In this document: positions 1 through 5,600 of the stretch, piece by piece | How positions within the stretch are numbered: position 1 is the stretch's first letter | How the letters are laid out: each line of letters begins with the position of its first letter | NCBI GenBank assembly: GCA_001304425.1 | Contig: LJTS01000207.1 | Span: 1-5,600, forward strand | DNA: 5,600 nucleotides | Source of the DNA: Betaproteobacteria bacterium SG8_40 | GTDB taxonomy: Bacteria; Pseudomonadota; Gammaproteobacteria; Burkholderiales; Eutrophovitaceae | Reading direction: 5' to 3' | Program-made: the position numbers and the translations under genes | The notes under the pieces: model-generated | What the model was told of the DNA's origin: nothing | The model's input: only the letters and a program-made list of their open reading frames with translations | Database searches by the model: none

Positions 1-105
1 GGCTACCTCGGCAATAGGCTTGCCCGGTTGGTATGGCGACATGGCGGCGACGTGCGCCGGAGCGGAAACTCTGGAGGTTGCAATTGGCGAAGGCGAAGCC
101 GGCAT
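1..105 (-). CDS. hisC: HisC-type aminotransferase, N-terminal fragment (cut by window edge)
   Basis: The reading frame runs off the low-coordinate end of the window, so only about 35 N-terminal residues are visible. They contain SPYQPGKPIAEVA, which matches the conserved N-terminal phrase (PYxPGKP) of histidinol-phosphate aminotransferases, PLP enzymes of fold type I. HisC converts imidazole-acetol phosphate to histidinol phosphate; copies in this gene neighbourhood often also transaminate aromatic keto acids, which would suit the pheA gene just upstream. The PLP lysine and all catalytic residues lie outside the window. The start is uncertain. ATG at 105 is 8 bases after the pheA stop; GTG at 117 would overlap that stop as GTGA; ATG at 42 would leave only two residues before PYQPGKP. 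None has a clear Shine-Dalgarno sequence, so coupling to pheA translation is likely. The family call is fairly secure from the motif plus gene order; the exact substrate is inference. Confidence 0.8.
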   Translation of the reverse strand, partial: MPASPSPIATSRVSAPAHVAAMSPYQPGKPIAEVA

Positions 106-113
106 TACGGATC

Positions 114-1184
114 TCACGCGACCGAACAGGGATAGGAGCCGAGGATTTTCAGGAACCCGGCACGTTCGCGCACTTCCGACAGCGCGGCATTCACCGTTGC
201 ATCATCCTGGTGGCCCTCGATGTCCACGAAAAACACATACTCCCAAAGGCCGGTGCGCGACGGCCTCGATTCGAGCCGCGTCATGCTGACCCGGTGCCTG
301 GCTAGCGGTTCCAGCAGATCGAAAATGGCGCCAGGCCGGTTTTGCGACGCCATCACGAACGACGTCTTGTCCCGCCCAGACGGCGACACTTCCTGCAGCC
401 CGATCACGGCAAAGCGCGTCGTGTTATTCGGATCATCCTCTATGCTCGATGCCAGAATCGAAAGTCCATAGTGCTCTGCCGCCGCGCGACCGGCGATCGC
501 AGCCGCATCATCGGGTTCCTGCCCGGCACGGCGCGCCGCCTCGGCATTGCTGGCCACGGGAATGCGCTCGACCCCGGGCATGTGCTGCGACAGCCAGCCA
601 TTGCATTGGGCAAGGCTCTGCGCATGCGAATAAATACGCCGGATTTTTTCCTTGCCGCCGGCCTTGCTGAGCAGATTCTGGTGCACCGGCAACGAGATTT
701 CCCCGCATACCTTCCCCGGCGTCACAAGCAGCAGATCCATTGTGCGGCCGACCGCGCCCTCGGTGGAATTTTCAATGGGCACCACGCCATACCCCACTGT
801 ACCGGATTCAACGGCGCGAAACACTTCGTCGATGGACGCGCACATCACGCGCGGCGCCTGCCCGCCGAAATGCTTGCCGAGCGCCTCTTCGCTGAAGGTG
901 CCGCGCGGTCCCAGGCACGCCACACCCAGCATGTCTTCCTGGGCCCGGCAGGCGGAAATGACTTCCGTGAACAAGTGCGCGACTACCCTGGCGGGTAACG
1001 GCCCCGGGTTGTCCGCTGTCATCCGCCTGAGCACTTGCGCTTCCCGCTCCGGCCGGTAGACAACGGCCCCGCCCTTTACCTCACCGACAGTCTCGGCCAG
1101 CTTCGCCCGCTGATTGAACAGGCGCAGCAGTTCATCGTCAACGGCGTCGATTTGCGCTCGCAGATCCTTGAGTCGGTCCGTCAT
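114..1184 (-). CDS. pheA: Bifunctional chorismate mutase / prephenate dehydratase (P-protein)
   Basis: This 356-residue cytoplasmic enzyme converts chorismate to prephenate and then to phenylpyruvate, the committed route to phenylalanine. Residues about 1–85 form an AroQ-type chorismate mutase helical domain; R9, R26 and K37 align with the active-site R11, R28 and K39 of E. coli PheA. Residues about 87–262 are the prephenate dehydratase domain, with LGPRGTFSEEA (91–101), VPIENSTEGAV (135–145) and the catalytic TTRF motif (255–258). Residues about 273–352 are an ACT regulatory domain with RPGAIFDLL (283–291, the GALV-type site) and ESRP (305–308), the residues that bind phenylalanine in known P-proteins, so feedback inhibition is expected. 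Length is close to the usual 360–390. The ATG lies 2 bases after the serA stop, with AAGGTG at 1192–1197 seven bases upstream. No leader peptide or attenuator can fit in that gap, so control must be allosteric or at the operon level. Confidence 0.96.
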   Translation of the reverse strand: MTDRLKDLRAQIDAVDDELLRLFNQRAKLAETVGEVKGGAVVYRPEREAQVLRRMTADNPGPLPARVVAHLFTEVISACRAQEDMLGVACLGPRGTFSEEALGKHFGGQAPRVMCASIDEVFRAVESGTVGYGVVPIENSTEGAVGRTMDLLLVTPGKVCGEISLPVHQNLLSKAGGKEKIRRIYSHAQSLAQCNGWLSQHMPGVERIPVASNAEAARRAGQEPDDAAAIAGRAAAEHYGLSILASSIEDDPNNTTRFAVIGLQEVSPSGRDKTSFVMASQNRPGAIFDLLEPLARHRVSMTRLESRPSRTGLWEYVFFVDIEGHQDDATVNAALSEVRERAGFLKILGSYPCSVA

Positions 1185-1186
1185 TC

Positions 1187-2404
1187 TCAGCCACCTTCCA
1201 GTGGCAGGTAACGAACCATCAGCACTCCGGCAATGTTCTCGATTGCGTTTATCACGCCAGTCGGCACGGCACTGTCGACATCGACCAGCGTGTAGGCCAT
1301 GTCGTCACGTGACTTGTTGATCATGTTGTGAATGTTAAGCCCCGCGTCGGCAACAGCGCTGGAAATCTGGCTCACCATGTTGGGGACGTTCGAATTGGCA
1401 ACGCCGAGCCGGTATGGCGACTCGCGCGCCATCGATACCTCGGGAAAGTTGACGGCATGGCGAATGTTGCCGTGCTCAAGGTAGTCTCGCACCTGGTCAA
1501 CCACCATGACCGCACAATTCTCCTCCGCTTCCCGTGTCGATGCCCCCAGATGCGGCAAGGCAATCACCCGGCTCGACCCCTTGAATCTCGAACTGGGGAA
1601 ATCGCAAACATAGTATTTCAAATGGCCTGCGTTCAGGGCCGCGAGCACCGCTTCGCTGTCAACCACACCGTCACGGGCGAAATTGAGCACCACCGAACCG
1701 GGGTTCATCATCGCCAGCCGCCCGGCATTGATGAGGCCGCGGGTCGAGTCCAGCAAAGGCACGTGCACCGTCAGAAACTCGCACTTGCGAAGCAGTTGCT
1801 CGATCGAGTTCGCTTTCTGCACCTGCGCAGGCAGGCTCCAGGCGGCGTCAACCGTGATGTTCGGATCGTAACCCCAGACGTTCATGCCCAGCCTGATGGC
1901 AGCGTCAGCCACCAGGCTGCCAATCTTGCCAAGGCCTATCACACCGAGCGTACGGTTGGGCAGTTCGACACCGGCGAATTTCTTCTTTGATGCCTCTACA
2001 ACGCGATTGATCTCCTCGTCACTGCCCTGAACCGTGTCGACAAACCGCACCGCGTCGGTGAGGTTTCGCGCTGCCATCAGCAGCGCTGCAAGCACCAGTT
2101 CCTTGACGGCATTGGCATTTGCGCCGGGCGTATTGAACACCGGCACGCCGCGCTCGCTCATTCTCGCCACCGGAATGTTGTTCGTCCCGGCCCCGGCCCG
2201 GCCGATCGCCTTTACGGTCCCGGGCAACTCGAAATCGTGCATGTTGTGCGAGCGGACCAGAATCGCATCCGGTTCCTCGAGTTCGGACTCGGCGAGATAG
2301 CGTTCCGCCGGGAAACGCTGCAACCCCTGGCTGGAGATGTTATTCAACGTCAGTATGCGAAGCTTTCCGCGCTTCGCGTCGTCCCGAATTCCACCTTCAG
2401 CCAT
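1187..2404 (-). CDS. serA: D-3-phosphoglycerate dehydrogenase, short ACT-containing variant
   Basis: The 405-residue product is an NAD-dependent 2-hydroxyacid dehydrogenase. With SerC next door it most likely oxidises 3-phosphoglycerate to 3-phosphohydroxypyruvate, the first step of serine synthesis. A split substrate domain (about 15–110 and 290–320) surrounds a Rossmann domain with VIGLGKIG (155–162) and the NAD-ribose acidic residue D180. FNTPGANANAVKELVL (90–105) is typical of this family. Catalytic R244 (NFARDG) and H285 (LPHLGAST) are present. The usual catalytic glutamate region is altered: CDFPSSRFKGSS replaces the DVFxxEP segment, the loop is about 11 residues shorter than in E. coli SerA, and no acidic residue lies between D268 and H285. 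A C-terminal ACT domain (about 331–403) suggests serine feedback control. The frame is open to 2494, but that extension only shadows serC. I chose ATG at 2404, which overlaps the serC stop by 8 bases; it has no strong Shine-Dalgarno, suggesting translational coupling. Confidence 0.92.
   Translation of the reverse strand: MAEGGIRDDAKRGKLRILTLNNISSQGLQRFPAERYLAESELEEPDAILVRSHNMHDFELPGTVKAIGRAGAGTNNIPVARMSERGVPVFNTPGANANAVKELVLAALLMAARNLTDAVRFVDTVQGSDEEINRVVEASKKKFAGVELPNRTLGVIGLGKIGSLVADAAIRLGMNVWGYDPNITVDAAWSLPAQVQKANSIEQLLRKCEFLTVHVPLLDSTRGLINAGRLAMMNPGSVVLNFARDGVVDSEAVLAALNAGHLKYYVCDFPSSRFKGSSRVIALPHLGASTREAEENCAVMVVDQVRDYLEHGNIRHAVNFPEVSMARESPYRLGVANSNVPNMVSQISSAVADAGLNIHNMINKSRDDMAYTLVDVDSAVPTGVINAIENIAGVLMVRYLPLEGG
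1192..1197 (-). promoter_or_regulatory. Ribosome binding site for pheA inside the serA 3' end
   Basis: AAGGTG (minus strand) lies seven bases before the pheA ATG at 1184 and within the last codons of serA (Glu-Gly-Gly-stop). It supports this ATG as the start and indicates that pheA is translated from the serA message. Confidence 0.65.
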
Positions 2405-3479
2405 GATCAAGTTCGAACTCTCGCATGCATTCGACCAGCGCCTGAACGCCCTCGATCGGCATTGCGTTATATATGGAAGCGCGCATCCCGCCAACGGAGC
2501 GGTGACCTTTTAACTGAACCAGCCCCCGCTGCTTGGTTTTCGCCAGAAAGGCGGCATCGAGCTCGCCGCCCTTTATTCGGAACGGCACATTCATCCGCGA
2601 GCGGTCCCTTACAGCAACCGGCGATTCGTAGAAATCCGTGGAATCGAGATAGTCGTAAAGCAACTGTGCCTTGGCGATATTGGATTTTTCCATCGCCTCC
2701 AGCCCGCCGCGACCTTTGAGCCACTGAAAAACCAGCCCCGCCACATAGATCGCGTAAGTCGGTGGCGTGTTGTACATGGAACCGCTGTCCGCGTGGATCC
2801 TGTAATCGGCCATCGCCGCCGTGCCCTTTGGCGCATGCCCCACCAGGTCTTCCCGGATGATGACGATCGTCAGTCCGGCCGGGCCGATGTTCTTCTGTGC
2901 ACCGGCGTAGATGATGCCGTAACGTGCGACGTCGACCGGCCTCGAAAGCAGGTGCGAGGACATGTCTGCCACCAGGGGCACTTCGCCGACATCCGGAACC
3001 CAATGGTATTCGATGCCCCCGATTGTCTCGTTGCTGGTGATATGGACATAGCCGGCAGACTGCCCGAGCCGCCAGGAATCACGTCCAGGAACGTAGCTGA
3101 AGCCCTTGTCCTCGGAAGACGCCGCGACGTTCACGGTGCAGAACTTCTGTGCCTCGGCAATCGCCTTAAGGGACCACTCGCCGGTACATACATAGTCGGC
3201 GCTGCTTCTTCCGCCAAGGAGATTCTGCGGGACCATGGAGAACTGGGACGTTGCGCCACCCTGAAGAAACAAGACCTTATATTCATCCGGTATGGACAGC
3301 AGCGCCCGGAGATCGGCTTCCGCCGCTTCTGCTATTGAAACGAACTCCTTGCTCCGATGGCTCATTTCCATGACCGACATGCCGGCACCGTGCCAGTCGA
3401 GCATCTCGTCACGTGCCTGCGAAAGCACTGCCTCCGGCAATACGGCCGGACCCGCGCTGAAGTTGAAAACCCTCGTCAC
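2397..3479 (-). CDS. serC: Phosphoserine aminotransferase
   Basis: This 360-residue PLP enzyme (E. coli SerC has 362) transfers the amino group of glutamate to 3-phosphohydroxypyruvate, giving 3-phosphoserine; in many bacteria it also acts in pyridoxal phosphate synthesis. The family N-terminus TRVFNFSAGPAVLPE is intact. MEMSHRSKEF (37–46) and FLQGGATSQF (71–80) are the conserved substrate and PLP phosphate regions, TGEWS (99–103) follows, SNETIGGIEYH (149–159) is the NETIxG motif, and K196 in YAGAQKNIGPAGL is the PLP-binding lysine. The end, GGMRASIYNAMPIEGVQAL, is also typical. The start is GTG at 3479, seven bases after GGGAAG (3487–3492), and it gives the family's exact N-terminus; the frame stays open upstream to a TTG near 3587, but that 36-residue extension resembles no SerC. 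It lies 120 bases after gyrA and its last 8 bases overlap serA, so both serine enzymes are likely produced together. Confidence 0.97.
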   Translation of the reverse strand: MTRVFNFSAGPAVLPEAVLSQARDEMLDWHGAGMSVMEMSHRSKEFVSIAEAAEADLRALLSIPDEYKVLFLQGGATSQFSMVPQNLLGGRSSADYVCTGEWSLKAIAEAQKFCTVNVAASSEDKGFSYVPGRDSWRLGQSAGYVHITSNETIGGIEYHWVPDVGEVPLVADMSSHLLSRPVDVARYGIIYAGAQKNIGPAGLTIVIIREDLVGHAPKGTAAMADYRIHADSGSMYNTPPTYAIYVAGLVFQWLKGRGGLEAMEKSNIAKAQLLYDYLDSTDFYESPVAVRDRSRMNVPFRIKGGELDAAFLAKTKQRGLVQLKGHRSVGGMRASIYNAMPIEGVQALVECMREFELDHG

Positions 3480-3486
3480 CCGATTT

Positions 3487-3492
3487 CTTCCC
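3487..3492 (-). promoter_or_regulatory. Ribosome binding site fixing the serC GTG start
   Basis: On the minus strand GGGAAG is followed by seven bases (AAATCGG) and then GTG at 3479–3477. A second purine run, AGGGGAA (3494–3500), lies directly upstream, but its spacing is less suitable. This site, together with the family N-terminus encoded from the GTG, supports the 360-residue SerC over the longer open frame. Confidence 0.75.
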
Positions 3493-3500
3493 GTTCCCCT

Positions 3501-3530
3501 GACCGGCCTCTTCGGACCGGTCGTTTTTTT
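3501..3530 (+). terminator. Intrinsic-terminator-like hairpin facing against the operon
   Basis: On the plus strand GACCGG (3501–3506) pairs with CCGGTC (3517–3522). Two further G-C pairs are possible across a one-base bulge, giving an 8-pair stem with the loop TCTTC. One G and then seven T residues (3524–3530) follow, the classic shape of a Rho-independent terminator for plus-strand transcription. No plus-strand gene precedes it. On the minus strand the same bases form a hairpin in the serC leader, preceded by A7 and followed by a purine-rich stretch rather than a T run, so it should not terminate gyrA transcription. The structure is seen directly; its role is inference. Confidence 0.6.
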
Positions 3531-3599
3531 GCACCATTGCTGATCGCGTTCTGCGTAGCCCGTTGCGTCTGCGTCAGCGTTCCCCAAAACGTTCAGAGA

Positions 3600-5600
3600 T
3601 CAGTCGCTCTTTTCGTCCGTCTCGGGTGCCGGGCCCGATTCTCCGACGGCTTTACCGTTCTCTTCCTGCTCATCGTCCTTGTCGACAATTTTTTCCAGCC
3701 CGGCAAGATGCTCGTCTTCCCCGAGGTTGATCAGCCTTACACCCTGCGTTGCCCTGCCCATTTCCCGGATCTCGCTGACGTGAGTCCGGATCAGGACACC
3801 GCCGGTCGTAATCAGCATGATCTCGTCATCATTGGCGACGAGCCTGGCGGCAACCACGCGGCCATTTCGCGCCGTTGTCTGAATCGCGATCATGCCCTGG
3901 GTCCCACGCCCGTGCCGCGTGTACTCAGCCACCTGGGTGCGCTTGCCGAATCCGTTCTCTGTCGCTGTCAACACCGCCAATTGCTCGTCTTCCACCGCAA
4001 CCAGTGAAATGAGCTGGTGGTCAGGCCCAAGCCGCATACCCCTGACGCCGCGCGCGGTGCGCCCCATCGGCCGGACGTCCTGCTCGGAGAAACGCACTGC
4101 CTTGCCCGCGTCCGAGAACAGCATGATGTCATGATGGCCATTGGTTAACGCGACTCCGATCAGGTAGTCGCCCTCGTCAAGGTCAACCGCCCTGATTCCC
4201 ATCTGCCGTGGCCGCGAAAAGTCCGACAAGGGCGTTTTCTTGACCGTACCGTTGGCAGTGGCCATGAAGACGAAATGGCCATCGTCGAACTCCTTGACCG
4301 GCAGGATCGCGGTAATCTTTTCGTCCTCGGCCAATTGCACGACGTTGACTATGGGCTTGCCGCGGCTCGTTCTGGCTCCTTGCGGAACCTCGTAGACCTT
4401 GAGCCAATAGAGGCGGCCACGGTCCGAAAAACAAAGGATGTAATCGTGGGTGTGGGCGATGAACAGGCTGTCGATGAAATCGTCTTCTTTCGTCTTCGCT
4501 GCCTGCTTGCCGCGGCCGCCACGCTTCTGCGCACGGTAGTCGTCGAGGGGCTGCGCCTTGATGTAGCCCGTGTGCGACAACGTCACCACCACGTCTTCCG
4601 GCGCGATCAGGTCCTCGAGCGAGATTTCCTGCGCGTTTTGCTCTATTTCGCTGCGCCGCGCATCGGCGAACTCCTGCCGCGTCTGCTTCAGCTCGTCCGC
4701 AATGATGGTCCTGATTCTCTCCGGAGTTGCCAGTATGTCGAGCAAATCGGCAATCGTATCCATCACTTCCCGGTACTCTTCCTCGATCTTGCGCTGTTCG
4801 AGGCCGGTCAGGCGTTGCAACTGCATCTCCAGAATGCGTTGCGCCTGCACGTCGGAAAAACGATAACCGTCGTCGTTCAGCCCGTACTCGGCCGGAAGAC
4901 CGTCCGGCTTACTCTGAATGCCGCCCGAGCGCGCCAGCATTTCCTCGACCAGGCTGGAGCGCCAGGTCCGCACCATCAATTGCTGCTTGGCATCCGCAGG
5001 CGCCGGCGCCGCCTTGATCAGGGCGATGATTTCGTCGACATTGGAAAGTGCGACGGCGAGACCCTCGAGAACATGGCCCCTCTCGCGCGCCTTTCGCAAC
5101 TCGAACACCGATCGCCGGGTAACGACCTCGCGGCGGTGGCGAATGAACTCGTCGATGATCTGCCTGAGGTTGAGCAGGCGCGGTTGACCATCGACAAGGG
5201 CCACCATGTTCATGCCGAAGGTGTCCTGGAGCTGGGTGTCCTTGTAGAGGTTGTTCAGGATGACTTCGGGAATTTCGCTGCGCTTGAGCTCGAGCACAAC
5301 CCGCATACCCGATTTGTCGGACTCATCGCGAATTTCCGAGATGCCTTCGATACGCTTTTCGCGGACCAGTTCACCGATGCGTATCAACAGCGCGGACTTG
5401 TTGACCTGGTAAGGCAACTCGTCGACGATAATCGCTTGCCGGCCGCTTTTGTCGACTTCCTCGAAATGGGTGCGCGCCCGCATGACAACCCGCCCCCGCC
5501 CGGTGCGATAGGCTTCGCGAATGCCGGCGGTGCCGTAAATAATCCCCCGGGTCGGGAAATCGGGCCCGGGCACGATTTCGATGAGTTCGTCGAGCGTAAT
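3600..5600 (-). CDS. gyrA: DNA gyrase subunit A, C-terminal two thirds (5' end outside window)
   Basis: GyrA forms the A2B2 gyrase with GyrB, cuts and reseals DNA, and introduces negative supercoils using ATP. The frame is open from the window edge and 666 residues are visible, beginning TLDELIEIVPGPDFPTRG. About 200 N-terminal residues, including the catalytic tyrosine and the quinolone-resistance region, are missing, so neither can be assessed. Visible parts are the tower domain, the coiled-coil arm and gate (HRREVVTRR, ELRKARERGHVLEGLAVAL, then LQRLTGLEQRKIEEEY), and the C-terminal DNA-wrapping beta-pinwheel with repeated blade motifs such as EDVVVTLSHTGYIK, FMATANGTVKKT, GVRGMRLG and ATQGVRLINL. 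QKRGGRG (nucleotides 4509–4529) is a GyrA box, close to QRRGGKG of E. coli; this and the complete pinwheel separate it from ParC. The protein ends in a Glu/Asp-rich tail (…DKDDEQEEN…ETDEKSD), as in many proteobacterial GyrA proteins. The stop is TGA at 3602–3600. Confidence 0.97.
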   Translation of the reverse strand: MTLDELIEIVPGPDFPTRGIIYGTAGIREAYRTGRGRVVMRARTHFEEVDKSGRQAIIVDELPYQVNKSALLIRIGELVREKRIEGISEIRDESDKSGMRVVLELKRSEIPEVILNNLYKDTQLQDTFGMNMVALVDGQPRLLNLRQIIDEFIRHRREVVTRRSVFELRKARERGHVLEGLAVALSNVDEIIALIKAAPAPADAKQQLMVRTWRSSLVEEMLARSGGIQSKPDGLPAEYGLNDDGYRFSDVQAQRILEMQLQRLTGLEQRKIEEEYREVMDTIADLLDILATPERIRTIIADELKQTRQEFADARRSEIEQNAQEISLEDLIAPEDVVVTLSHTGYIKAQPLDDYRAQKRGGRGKQAAKTKEDDFIDSLFIAHTHDYILCFSDRGRLYWLKVYEVPQGARTSRGKPIVNVVQLAEDEKITAILPVKEFDDGHFVFMATANGTVKKTPLSDFSRPRQMGIRAVDLDEGDYLIGVALTNGHHDIMLFSDAGKAVRFSEQDVRPMGRTARGVRGMRLGPDHQLISLVAVEDEQLAVLTATENGFGKRTQVAEYTRHGRGTQGMIAIQTTARNGRVVAARLVANDDEIMLITTGGVLIRTHVSEIREMGRATQGVRLINLGEDEHLAGLEKIVDKDDEQEENGKAVGESGPAPETDEKSD

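Noticed and set aside
342..998. Plus-strand open frame (218 codons) opposite pheA
   Set aside because: It is antisense to conserved pheA domains, its composition is Arg/His/Ala-rich, and no family motif is visible; it is best explained as a shadow frame.
1328..1990. Long plus-strand open frame (220 codons) opposite serA
   Set aside because: It lies wholly antisense to a well-supported serA gene, has no recognisable domain, and is His/Arg/Gln-rich as expected from the reverse complement of a high-GC coding sequence.
1188..2404. Similar GAAGGTGG sequences at the start (about 2391–2399) and end (about 1191–1198) of serA, considered as a repeat flanking an inserted gene
   Set aside because: The match is only about eight bases and is explained by Glu-Gly-Gly codons and a ribosome binding site; there are no inverted ends or target duplications.
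2405..2494. N-terminal extension of SerA upstream of ATG 2404
   Set aside because: These 30 codons lie inside the conserved 3' end of serC and do not resemble the SerA N-terminus; the ATG at 2404 gives the expected length.
3480..3587. N-terminal extension of SerC from a TTG near 3587
   Set aside because: The GTG at 3479 has a well-placed ribosome binding site and encodes the exact family N-terminus. The extension covers the hairpin and A7 tract and resembles no SerC.
1..5600. Search by eye for mobile elements, CRISPR, tRNA/rRNA genes, toxin–antitoxin or defence genes
   Set aside because: Coding sequence of five housekeeping genes fills almost the whole window; the only gap above 20 bases is 3480–3599, and it holds no RNA gene or repeat array that I can recognise.

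Overview
The window is a compact, high-GC stretch of chromosomal housekeeping DNA, with every recognisable gene on the minus strand. Read in the direction of transcription, from high to low coordinates, the order is gyrA (3' two thirds), serC, serA, pheA, and the first codons of hisC. The gyrA–serC–pheA–hisC order is a familiar arrangement in beta- and gammaproteobacteria, where it usually continues into tyrA/aroA-type genes. The GyrA sequence (phrases such as AHTHDYILCF and QKRGGRG) and the fused chorismate mutase–prephenate dehydratase also fit that group. I cannot place the organism further from sequence alone.

Layout: 5600–3600 is GyrA from about residue 200 of the family numbering to its acidic C-terminus. 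The 3599–3480 interval is a 120-base gap containing a strong hairpin followed by seven T residues on the plus strand, that is, a terminator shape pointing against the genes. 3479–2397 is serC, starting at GTG with a good ribosome binding site. 2404–1187 is a serA-type phosphoglycerate dehydrogenase overlapping the end of serC by 8 bases. 1184–114 is pheA, starting 2 bases after serA. From 105 (or 117) to the window edge is the N-terminus of a HisC-type aminotransferase. serC to hisC is therefore packed like one translationally coupled transcription unit.

Function: SerA and SerC catalyse consecutive steps of serine synthesis (3-phosphoglycerate to 3-phosphohydroxypyruvate to 3-phosphoserine). 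PheA makes phenylpyruvate from chorismate. HisC-family aminotransferases in this position commonly act on histidinol phosphate and/or aromatic keto acids. The unit thus combines serine supply with aromatic amino acid synthesis, downstream of a DNA topology gene.

I found no mobile element, CRISPR array, RNA gene, phage or defence gene, and no evidence of an undescribed system. The points most worth checking are the SerA variant, which has a shortened loop and no visible catalytic glutamate, and the opposite-facing terminator-like hairpin between gyrA and serC.
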